Assembly: GCA_003165135.1 (NCBI GenBank)
Contig: PLSN01000017.1
Span: 1-5,120 of the forward strand
Source of the DNA: Bacteroidota bacterium
GTDB taxonomy: Bacteria; Bacteroidota; Bacteroidia; Chitinophagales; LD1
DNA: 5,120 bases
Direction: 5' to 3'
A program made the translations under genes and the position numbers. The notes beneath the pieces are model-generated. The model worked only from the letters and a program-made list of their open reading frames with translations, ran no database searches and was not told the DNA's origin. Below, piece by piece: positions 1 through 5,120 of this stretch. Position 1 is the stretch's first letter. Each line of letters begins with the position of its first letter.

Positions 1-1483
1 CCGTCGGAGTGGGAAGGGGGTTGACTACTATCTTACCAGTGGCCGTCACGGTGCAACCTGTGGGCGAAGTGTAGGTCAGGGTATAAGTAGTCGTAGTCGC
101 TGGAGATTTAATTATAGAGTCTTTAGTTGCTCCCGTACTCCAGGCATAGGTCCCGCCAGGTACAGAAGGAATTGCTTTGATACTCCCGTTCGCACCGGCA
201 CAGATCGTATCATTGTTTATAGTTACAGTAGGATTGGGGGTGATCAGGACCGATTTGCTGGCTACAGCTATACATCCTGTCTGAGTCGAATCCTTTAATG
301 TTATAAAATATGTGCCCGGAGACGAATAAGTATGGGCGGGAGGAGCAACAGCCAGAGAGGTATTACCATCACCAAAATTCCATTGTTGCCATATTGCCCC
401 GGCGCTAAGATTATTCAGTGTGACTGTTCCTGAATTACCACATATAGTATCCGGGGTCAAAGCAAAAGTATCGACAGGAGCCATGAGAAAAGTGCTACCA
501 TTAAAATTAAAATTCCAACCCGTTGCTTCAGGGGATGAGAAGTTATTGATAAAAATAGCATATGTCTGCCCTGCTGTCACTGTAATAGGCGGACATATTT
601 CTCCCGCTGCGGTACCTGGCCAGGGAGCAGTGCATGGAATAGTTGTTGAAGTGCCTTGCATACCCACAGGATCGGAGTTTGACCCTTCATAGTTATAATT
701 ACAGGATACTAATTGGGTATTTTGGTTGCCGGTAGTGGGGCAACTAGTAGTAATATCATAAATGGCCCAGTCTAGTTCAATGCCATCGCCTGCTCCCGGA
801 AAACTTGGCTGTGTAGTTGGTGTACAAAGCCATGATAATGAACCAGTAACTCCCACGGTAAATTGGTACCATTGACCAGCATTGGGTGCGAAGGTGAAAC
901 ATTTTGGCTTAAAGCCGGTACCGCCCGTAGGGACAGATGCCAGGGCAAAAGGTGCTTCAGTACATAACTTGCTGGCTGTGGCACAGCTATTGCCCGGTGC
1001 CGGAGGTGGATCAGTAGAGCTGACACAAAGATCAAAACCGCCCGCTGCGCCAAATGAGGCTACCTCCACATAATATATTGTCCCGACAGGTGCTATCGGC
1101 AGGATGGTATCGGTACCATTATTGGTGGTAGATACAGCACAGGATGGACCACTCAAAGTAAGGTTGGTACAGGTACCTGTATAAACGGCGATACCCAGCT
1201 GCTGAGCTGCCGGTGTGCCGGTAGGCGCTACACTCACTACTGTATATGATCCTGTTGAAACGAAAGTGTACCATACATCGGTCCAGTTAGTTTGCCCGCA
1301 AACTGCTCCCGTCCAGTTGGTAGGTGTTGCTCCCACAGTAGTGCCGGTCACGCATGTGCTTCCGCTGGTTGGTATTGATACAGGACTTGCATTTGCACAA
1401 TCATCGTTTGCCGGCTGCGCGACCAGGGCAGTCGTCAAACACATAAAAACAAAAAGGGCTAGAAAGTAAAAGGGTTGTCTCAT
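1..1483 (-). CDS. Secreted multi-module adhesin with PKD and Ig-like domains (3' end outside window)
   Basis: This is a continuous minus-strand frame from ATG at 1483 to the window edge: 494 whole codons with no stop. It begins with a signal peptide (hydrophobic residues 5-21, likely cleavage after VAQ at 21-23), so the product is exported. Residues 24-155 form a first module opening PANDDCANA and containing TDVWYTF, a pattern common in exported Bacteroidota proteins. Residues 164-335 form a related larger module (NSCATASKLC, then GQWYQFTV, ending near FNFNGSTF). Residues about 338-416 are a PKD domain (WNFGDGNTS and HTYSSPGTYFITL). Residues 417-489 are an Ig-like/SprB-like repeat (TICAGANGSI, YAWSTGAT, TTTYTLTYTSPTGC). 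Composition is rich in T, S, G and paired cysteines, as in surface adhesins. A C-terminal type IX sorting domain or gliding-motility-type domain is expected past the edge but is not seen. Role in adhesion or gliding is inferred. The ATG is chosen because the signal peptide follows directly; there is no clear Shine-Dalgarno site, only an A/T-rich leader. Confidence 0.9.
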   Translation of the reverse strand, partial: MRQPFYFLALFVFMCLTTALVAQPANDDCANASPVSIPTSGSTCVTGTTVGATPTNWTGAVCGQTNWTDVWYTFVSTGSYTVVSVAPTGTPAAQQLGIAVYTGTCTNLTLSGPSCAVSTTNNGTDTILPIAPVGTIYYVEVASFGAAGGFDLCVSSTDPPPAPGNSCATASKLCTEAPFALASVPTGGTGFKPKCFTFAPNAGQWYQFTVGVTGSLSWLCTPTTQPSFPGAGDGIELDWAIYDITTSCPTTGNQNTQLVSCNYNYEGSNSDPVGMQGTSTTIPCTAPWPGTAAGEICPPITVTAGQTYAIFINNFSSPEATGWNFNFNGSTFLMAPVDTFALTPDTICGNSGTVTLNNLSAGAIWQQWNFGDGNTSLAVAPPAHTYSSPGTYFITLKDSTQTGCIAVASKSVLITPNPTVTINNDTICAGANGSIKAIPSVPGGTYAWSTGATKDSIIKSPATTTTYTLTYTSPTGCTVTATGKIVVNPLPTPT

Positions 1484-1909
1484 ATTTTATCTTATGTAAT
1501 TATCTTCAATCCATCAGGGTTTCTCTATTTTTATTAAAATACTTGTACCAATATCCATAAAGGATCCCAATATTTTGCAGAACCGCTCTTCAGTTTAAAG
1601 TCACTAAATGGTACTTGAACCTTAACATAGAGGCCACCAATATACTATTTAATAGTAAAAAAATCTACGCTTGCTATAATAATAAGATGTGTGATACCAC
1701 CTAAATGGTTGTATGGTATGTGCTGCCAGTGTGTGAATATCTGGGGTTTTTTATACACATTAAATCAATCACATATTTTATAATAACCTACGTGTTAAAA
1801 GAAGGCAATGTGATATTGATTGACAACGAATTAGGATACTCGGTTTTCATGATATACGTCCTTACTTTATCATTCATATGGATCATCTGACCGCTATCAT
1901 AACATTTTT
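1484..1909. other. A/T-rich intergenic stretch with no convincing intact gene
   Basis: This gap lies between the start of the adhesin and the end of the small secreted protein, both on the minus strand. It is A/T-rich and should hold the adhesin promoter, but I find no good match to the Bacteroidota TTTG / TAnnTTTG pattern at the expected spacing. It contains one short protein-like minus-strand reading (listed separately at 1534-1644). A 61-codon plus-strand frame at 1705-1890 is hydrophobic, lacks a ribosome site and family resemblance, and is not accepted. No strong G/C hairpin followed by a T tract is visible. Confidence 0.6.
1534..1644 (-). pseudogene. Possible C-terminal remnant of a beta-barrel or other envelope protein
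   Basis: This is a 36-codon minus-strand reading bounded upstream by TAG (1645-1647) and ending in TAA (1534-1536). It has no plausible start codon. Its residues look protein-like for so A/T-rich a spacer: it opens YIGGLYVKVQVPFSDF and ends AKYWDPLWILVQVF. The end alternates hydrophobic residues and finishes in Phe, as the last strand of an outer-membrane barrel often does. The family is not recognised. It may be a decayed 3' end of an old gene or a chance reading; its short length keeps confidence low. Confidence 0.2.
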
Positions 1910-2257
1910 TCAAAAAAACATTGCTATTTGGATAAAAATATAGCTCCGCTTCATATCCGGTTCGGCAAATTCGATATAGCCTATCATTATACTATAATTG
2001 TAATATTCTCTTACCAGCATCTCCCCGGTCAGGCATTTATGATCTACTATTTCGCTTTTTATCCTGATGTCAGGATAAATGACCGAAAGTGTATCCGAAC
2101 ACGGCTGACTGCTGAGCCTGACCTTTGCAGTATTGCCGGAATGAAAAACGGAAATATGTGTCAGGCTATCCCTCGCTATATTGTATGGCAGAATCGCAAA
2201 CTGACCATATACGAGCGTGCTGAAAGATGATAGCAGAAAAAAGAAAACAATGCGCAT
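1910..2257 (-). CDS. Small secreted protein of unknown function
   Basis: The frame encodes 115 residues. Residues 1-19 form a classic signal peptide (MRIVFFFLLSS core, cleavage likely after VYG, before Gln19), so the mature product of about 97 residues should be exported to the periplasm or beyond; there is no lipobox cysteine. The mature part has alternating hydrophobic residues suggesting beta strands, and two cysteines (C53, C75) that could form a disulphide. I do not recognise a family. AAGGTG at 2263-2268 lies 5 bases before the ATG and is a reasonable ribosome site, which fixes the start. Only 14 bases separate this ATG from the stop of the upstream barrel-like reading, so the two were probably one operon. 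A 100-codon plus-strand frame over the same DNA (1928-2230) has no signal peptide or family character. Because the upstream partner is broken, this gene may have lost its promoter. Confidence 0.6.
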   Translation of the reverse strand: MRIVFFFLLSSFSTLVYGQFAILPYNIARDSLTHISVFHSGNTAKVRLSSQPCSDTLSVIYPDIRIKSEIVDHKCLTGEMLVREYYNYSIMIGYIEFAEPDMKRSYIFIQIAMFF

Positions 2258-2262
2258 AATTT

Positions 2263-2268
2263 CACCTT
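2263..2268 (-). promoter_or_regulatory. Shine-Dalgarno-like site for the small secreted protein
   Basis: On the minus strand the sequence reads AAGGTG, five bases before the ATG at 2257. It stands out because the other starts in the window have weak or no such site. It lies inside the 14-base gap between the upstream stop codon (2272-2274) and this start, as in a translationally close-packed operon. Confidence 0.45.
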
Positions 2269-2271
2269 ATA

Positions 2272-2400
2272 CTATCTGAAGAAATAACTCACACCAAACT
2301 TAATTGCCACAGGCGTACCTACAGTGTAGCAAAGCTGTGTGACAGGCTGCATCTCACCACGCAACTCTGTCGCCGTAGCAAATTGCGCCTCATTCCATTT
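2272..2400 (-). pseudogene. C-terminal fragment of an outer-membrane beta-barrel-like protein, 5' part missing
   Basis: The minus-strand reading ends at TAG (2272-2274). Its last 42 residues include ELRGEMQPVTQL and finish TPVAIKFGVSYFFR. The GVSYFF ending, with alternating aromatic and hydrophobic residues, resembles the final strand of Bacteroidota outer-membrane barrels. The frame stays open back to 2487, bounded by TGA at 2488-2490, but from 2401 the opposite strand carries a better-supported HupE-like reading, so residues beyond that point are probably antisense shadow. No start codon or signal peptide is present. Close spacing to the downstream secreted-protein gene supports this being the real 3' end of a former operon partner. 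The exact family is not identified, and the fragment is too short to function alone. Confidence 0.5.
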
Positions 2401-2790
2401 GGTATGAAAGGGATCATTATAGTGCCACCGAATATTGTGGTGCCGATCATAGCACTTTCGATTGTCTTTATAGCCATAGGAAATCGGTCATGAGTGAATT
2501 AAAAACCCTGGCGTGTTGTTATAGTTTTTTGATTTGGGCTTGTGCATGGGGTGGGCTTTGCTTCTGCATTGAATGAATTGGGGCTTCCAAGAAATGCGTT
2601 CTATACTTCCTTGCTATCATTTAATGTAGGGGTAGAACTTGGACAGATCACCGTCATAGCCTTCATGTACTTTAGCCTGATCTATTGGTTTGGAGACAAA
2701 GTGTGGTATCGTCGCCGAGTGGTTTACCCCTTTTCGATTTTGATCGCTACTATTGCTTTGCATTGGACTTTTGCGAGACTTGTTTTGCAA
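2401..2790 (+). pseudogene. Decayed HupE/UreJ-2 family membrane protein (5'-truncated, stops and frameshifts)
   Basis: The second part is clear: from 2533 the frame reads FGLVHGVGFASALNELGLP, then LLSFNVGVELGQ, then a membrane segment and WYRRRVVYP, then ILIATIALHWTFARL. This is the conserved end of HupE/UreJ-2 proteins (multi-pass membrane proteins, some linked to nickel/hydrogenase or urease accessory roles, function often unproven). Upstream, 2401-2480 in the same frame reads IIIVPPNIVVPIIALSIVF, matching the preceding conserved helix. Between them are in-frame stops TGA 2491, TAA 2500 and TGA 2530. In the shifted frame 2490-2504 reads MSELK and the original frame then reads PWRVVVIVF, so one base was apparently lost near 2486-2490 and one gained in the A run at 2501-2505. 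The N-terminal helices are absent: nothing HupE-like is seen before about 2395. The original stop is lost and the frame runs into the sigma factor. The gene is very probably dead. Confidence 0.75.
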
Positions 2791-2816
2791 GTTGTTATTG
2801 TAAGTCGTTATTTTTT
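2784..2816 (+). promoter_or_regulatory. Possible Bacteroidota-type promoter for the sigma/anti-sigma pair
   Basis: TTTG at 2784-2787 is followed, after 21 bases, by TATTTTTT at 2809-2816. This resembles the Bacteroidota primary promoter pattern (TTTG, about 19 bases, TAnnTTTG) with one mismatch in the second box and a slightly long spacer. It would start transcription around 2822, some 25 bases before the proposed TTG start of the sigma factor. The region is A/T-rich and overlaps the tail of the HupE remnant, so a chance match is possible. Confidence 0.25.
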
Positions 2817-2847
2817 CTATATTCACATACATCAATCATACACACAT

Positions 2848-3396
2848 TTGCCCGGTCAGAATCAAATATCAGAATCATTACTGGTAGAGCAGCTCAGAAA
2901 CAATGAGCGTTCGGCCTACGAATACCTGTATGACAACTACAGCGGTGCACTGTATGGCGTGATAAATCGCATAGTGACAGATGAGGAAACAGCCAACGAT
3001 GTGCTGCAGGATGCTTTTGTGAAAATATGGAAGGCCATAAATGACTATGATGCATCAAAAGGAAAGCTCTTCACATGGATGCTCAATATCTGTCGAAACC
3101 AGGCGATAGACAAGACACGATCCAAAGCTTTTAATAACGCTCAGAAAAACCAGAGCACAGAAAAAAACGTAAATCAATTAGAACGGTTGAAGTCAGATGA
3201 TATAAAACCGGAGCACATAGGTTTGGTTGAGTTAGTAGAGAAACTGGACCCCAACGAAAGATTTTTGATAGACCTGATGTATTTCAAAGGATATACTCAA
3301 TCAGAAATAGCTGAGGAGTTCAATATTCCTTTGGGTACGGTCAAGACCAGGCTAAGAAGTGCGACGATGAATTTGCGCAAAATATTTGTAAAGTAA
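2848..3396 (+). CDS. ECF-family RNA polymerase sigma-70 factor
   Basis: From TTG 2848 the product is 182 residues, a usual ECF length. Region 2 spans about residues 24-90 (YEYLYDNYSGALYGVI, then DVLQDAFVKIWK, FTWMLNICRNQAID), covering core-polymerase binding and -10 recognition. A poorly conserved linker follows (91-127). Region 4 spans about 128-180 with a helix-turn-helix (YTQSEIAEEFNIPLGTVKTR) for -35 recognition. There is no region 1.1 or 3, as expected for ECF factors. The open frame extends back to GTG 2542, but those first 102 codons encode HupE-like sequence, and no ATG or GTG lies between. TTG 2848 gives an N-terminus (MPGQNQISESLLVEQL) of normal length for such factors; it lacks a visible ribosome site, which is not unusual in this phylum. 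The gene is followed after 3 bases by its likely anti-sigma factor, which should hold it inactive at the membrane until a signal arrives. The target genes cannot be read from this window. Confidence 0.88.
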   Translation: MPGQNQISESLLVEQLRNNERSAYEYLYDNYSGALYGVINRIVTDEETANDVLQDAFVKIWKAINDYDASKGKLFTWMLNICRNQAIDKTRSKAFNNAQKNQSTEKNVNQLERLKSDDIKPEHIGLVELVEKLDPNERFLIDLMYFKGYTQSEIAEEFNIPLGTVKTRLRSATMNLRKIFVK

Positions 3397-3399
3397 GAA

Positions 3400-4191
3400 G
3401 TGGATATCAGGGAATACATATCATCAGGAGTACTGGAACTCTATGTCTTCGATCAGCTCACAGAGGCTGAACGAAGAGAGGTGGAATCTATGTGCGCACA
3501 GCATCCCGAAGTAAAGGCCGAACTGGGCGCTATACAGGATTCGGTGGATGGCTATGCATCGGCTCACCGTAAAAACCCTGCACCTGAGCTAAGAAGCAAA
3601 ATACTTGACCAACTAGAACTCAGCGATACTAAAGAAACTAAGGTAGTACCAATGTACACTTCTAATAACTACCGCTGGCTGGCTGCAGCATCAGTTGCTT
3701 TATTTATCATAAGCCTTGGCGGGAATATATATTTCTACAACAGCTATAAAAATGTGAATGGCGAGCTGGCAGACCTGAGGACAAAAAATAATGTGCTGGC
3801 CGACAATAACATTCACCTCACTAAGCAGATCAATAATATCACTGATGATCTCACGATCATATCCAGTCCATCGAATGTTAGAGTAGCTCTGGCAGGGCTA
3901 CCACTTTCACCCGCATCAAGGGCCCTGATATATTGGGATAAAGAACGCAAGCAGACCTATATCAATATGTCAGGACTGCCTCCTCTGGCAGAATCTAAAC
4001 AGTATCAGCTATGGGCCATAGTAGATGGCAAACCTGTCGACCTGGGTATGCTGCCTAATGAAAAACAAGAATCTCTACTGCTTCGCATGAAAGATGTATC
4101 TGAGCCGCAGGCCTTCGCCATCACAATAGAGCCCAAGGGCGGCAGTGCGAGACCTACTCTCGACCAGATGATCGTACTGGGCAAAATATGA
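3400..4191 (+). CDS. RskA-type membrane anti-sigma factor
   Basis: The product has 263 residues. The cytoplasmic N-terminal part (1-75) starts MDIREYISSGVLELYVFDQL and resembles the short sigma-binding helices of Bacteroidota anti-sigma factors. It has no HxxxCxxC zinc motif, with a single Cys at 32. Residues 92-113 form one transmembrane helix (WLAAASVALFIISLGGNIYF). Residues about 115-150 are polar and heptad-like, probably a coiled-coil stalk. Residues 155-261 are the extracytoplasmic RskA domain, with the typical YQLWAIVDGKPVDLGML at 202-218 and AFAITIEPKGGSARPT at 238-253. GTG is taken as start because it lies 3 bases after the sigma stop and the expected N-terminus follows; AAGTAAGAAG before it is a weak ribosome site overlapping the sigma stop. 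The tight coupling indicates co-translation and a cognate pair. In the family, release of the sigma factor occurs through proteolysis or conformational change of this protein; the signal here is unknown. Confidence 0.88.
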   Translation: MDIREYISSGVLELYVFDQLTEAERREVESMCAQHPEVKAELGAIQDSVDGYASAHRKNPAPELRSKILDQLELSDTKETKVVPMYTSNNYRWLAAASVALFIISLGGNIYFYNSYKNVNGELADLRTKNNVLADNNIHLTKQINNITDDLTIISSPSNVRVALAGLPLSPASRALIYWDKERKQTYINMSGLPPLAESKQYQLWAIVDGKPVDLGMLPNEKQESLLLRMKDVSEPQAFAITIEPKGGSARPTLDQMIVLGKI

Positions 4192-4280
4192 TGCTATCAT
4201 AAGAGGAACCATCTGACTTTATTAAAAGCTAAACTTTCTATACCGACACATTTAATGGGATTACCTCATTTTTATTTTTT

Positions 4281-4319
4281 GGATTAAATCTTTATACATT
4301 TTAAGTATAAATTTAGTCC
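4281..4319. repeat. Imperfect inverted repeat abutting the kinase start codon
   Basis: The left arm GGATTAAATCTTTATAC (4281-4297) and right arm GTATAAATTTAGTCC (4305-4319) pair over 15 positions, with one G-T wobble and a two-base CT bulge in the left arm. The loop is ATTTTAA (4298-4304). The right arm ends one base before the ATG at 4321. As RNA it would fold into an A/U-rich hairpin covering the ribosome-binding region; as DNA it could be an operator for a dimeric regulator. It has no T tract after it on either strand, so a terminator is unlikely. The function is inferred. Confidence 0.55.
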
Positions 4320-4320
4320 A

Positions 4321-5120
4321 ATGAAAAACAAGTTTTTGCAAATAGTAATTCACCTGATATGCTGCCTGGGTTTTCTGGCACTGCCTATCCTGTTTGCACC
4401 TGACCAGCCGATCTATTGGTTTCAGTTTGATTCATACGCCTTTCATAAGCTGGCTTTATACATCCTGTTCATCGGTTTTTTTTATCTGAACTTCTTTGTT
4501 CTTATACCGAAGCTATATTTCAGCAAAAGATATATCCTCTATTTCGGTGCATGTATCATTAGTTTTTTTATTATCACTTATACCCCTGAGTTGATACTAC
4601 CCGCGGGAGCCTTTGACCTGCCTCAAACTACCACACTGCCTCCGGGTGCAGCCCCGCCTTTTATGGTAGATGTACAGCAAAGCCATTTTCAACGGCCTTT
4701 CTTTTTGCCGCATATCAGTGACAATTTCTTTCTCTTCATCATTGTGCTTTTTGTATCAATGACATTAAAGATTAATAGTCAGCTGAAAAGGACTGAAAAG
4801 GAAAAAACCGAGGTACAACTGTCCTATCTGCAGTCGCAGATCAATCCTCATTTTCTTTTTAATACACTGAATAGTATCTATTCGCTGGCCATCGAAGAAA
4901 AGTCGCGAAACACTGCTACAGCCATAGTCAAACTATCCGGAATGATGAGGTATACGACCACCGAATCAGGCAGTGATCTGGTAGACCTGGACAAGGAAAT
5001 CACTTATATCTCAAACTATATCGACCTTCAAAAGATACGTCTGGGCAATACAGCAAAGATCACTTATCAGACCAATGGCATATTTACAGGCAAAAAAATT
5101 GTTCCGCTAATGCTTATTCC
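4321..5120 (+). CDS. LytS/YehU-type sensor histidine kinase (3' end outside window)
   Basis: This is an open frame of 266 codons plus two bases, running off the window. Four hydrophobic segments (about residues 7-25, 43-63, 70-88 and 135-148) form a membrane sensor region, with a Pro-rich extracytoplasmic loop at about 95-130. A short linker (150-167) leads to the His_kinase core: LSYLQSQINPHFLFNTLNSI at 167-186, with the phospho-acceptor His177 in the family's invariant NPHFLFN motif. It continues through LSGMMRYTTTES and the EITYISNYIDLQKIR stretch typical of the family. The missing C-terminal ATPase domain would bring the total to roughly 340-360 residues. Such kinases usually pair with a LytTR-domain response regulator, expected just downstream. 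The ATG at 4321 is the first in frame and precedes the first membrane helix; there is no Shine-Dalgarno site, and the inverted repeat ends one base before it. The 129-base gap after the anti-sigma factor suggests a separate transcript, though read-through is possible. The ligand is unknown. Confidence 0.9.
   Translation, partial: MKNKFLQIVIHLICCLGFLALPILFAPDQPIYWFQFDSYAFHKLALYILFIGFFYLNFFVLIPKLYFSKRYILYFGACIISFFIITYTPELILPAGAFDLPQTTTLPPGAAPPFMVDVQQSHFQRPFFLPHISDNFFLFIIVLFVSMTLKINSQLKRTEKEKTEVQLSYLQSQINPHFLFNTLNSIYSLAIEEKSRNTATAIVKLSGMMRYTTTESGSDLVDLDKEITYISNYIDLQKIRLGNTAKITYQTNGIFTGKKIVPLMLI

Noticed and set aside
420..1469. Several short open frames on both strands (420-692 +, 772-1053 -, 882-1073 +, 1215-1469 +)
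   Set aside because: All overlap the continuous adhesin frame on the minus strand, which has a signal peptide and recognisable PKD and Ig-like domains; these are shadows.
1705..1890. 61-codon hydrophobic plus-strand frame
   Set aside because: A/T-rich chance frame: no ribosome site, no recognisable family, no supporting neighbour on that strand.
1928..2230. 100-codon plus-strand frame opposite the small secreted protein
   Set aside because: No signal peptide, membrane segment or family resemblance, whereas the minus-strand frame has a clean signal peptide and ribosome site.
2542..2847. GTG 2542 as the start of the sigma factor
   Set aside because: These codons encode the HupE/UreJ-2 C-terminal region, homology continues upstream of 2542 through a stop at 2530, and ECF factors of this type normally begin just before the region-2 helix.
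2617..2906. Short frames 2617-2835 (-) and 2685-2906 (+)
   Set aside because: Shadows of the HupE remnant and sigma-factor start; no coding character of their own.
4187..4201. Small hairpin TATGAT-GCT-ATCATA over the anti-sigma stop as a terminator
   Set aside because: Only a 6-bp A/T-rich stem with no following T tract; too weak to call.
4278..4315. Bacteroidota promoter for the kinase (TTTG at 4278 with TACATTTT 4295 or TAAATTTA 4308)
   Set aside because: Spacings of 13 and 26 bases do not fit the expected ~19, and the boxes lie inside the inverted repeat.
1..5120. CRISPR array, tRNA, rRNA, insertion sequence or phage genes
   Set aside because: No regularly spaced repeats, RNA gene signatures, transposase or integrase motifs were seen on either strand.

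Overview
The window looks like a chromosomal piece of a Bacteroidota genome, probably a gliding or Chitinophaga/Saprospira-like lineage. The evidence is a secreted multi-module adhesin with an N-terminal 'NDDC' module and PKD and Ig-like repeats, an ECF sigma factor followed directly by an RskA-type anti-sigma factor, a LytS/YehU-type 4-TM histidine kinase, and weak or absent Shine-Dalgarno sites. The placement comes from gene families, not from a database search.

Layout. Positions 1-1483 (minus strand) hold the N-terminal 494 codons of a large exported adhesin whose 3' end lies outside the window. Positions 1484-1909 hold no convincing intact gene, only a short protein-like reading on the minus strand (1534-1644). 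Positions 1910-2257 (minus) encode a small secreted protein of unknown function. Fourteen bases upstream of its start lies the stop codon of a second minus-strand reading, about 2272-2400, which looks like the C-terminal strands of an outer-membrane beta-barrel cut off from its 5' part. From about 2401 to 2790 the plus strand carries the decayed 3' part of a HupE/UreJ-2 family membrane protein, with in-frame stops and two apparent compensating frameshifts. The region 2270-2790 is therefore a graveyard of two broken genes that abut near 2400.

The plus-strand half is intact. The ECF sigma factor (best start TTG 2848, end 3396) and the anti-sigma factor (GTG 3400 to 4191) are 3 bases apart and form an obvious regulatory pair. 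The longest open frame for the sigma factor runs back to 2542, but its first ~100 codons are HupE remnant, so a start at 2542 is probably an over-extension. After a 129-base gap containing a conspicuous inverted repeat, a LytS-type sensor kinase starts at 4321 and runs off the window; a LytTR response regulator would be expected next.

How they fit: the sigma/anti-sigma pair and the kinase look like signalling genes controlling envelope or surface functions, and the minus-strand genes encode exported products. No direct regulatory link is visible in the sequence. I do not see a clearly new defence or mobile system; the most unusual points are the pseudogene-sigma in-frame junction, the two-gene breakpoint, and the hairpin abutting the kinase start codon.
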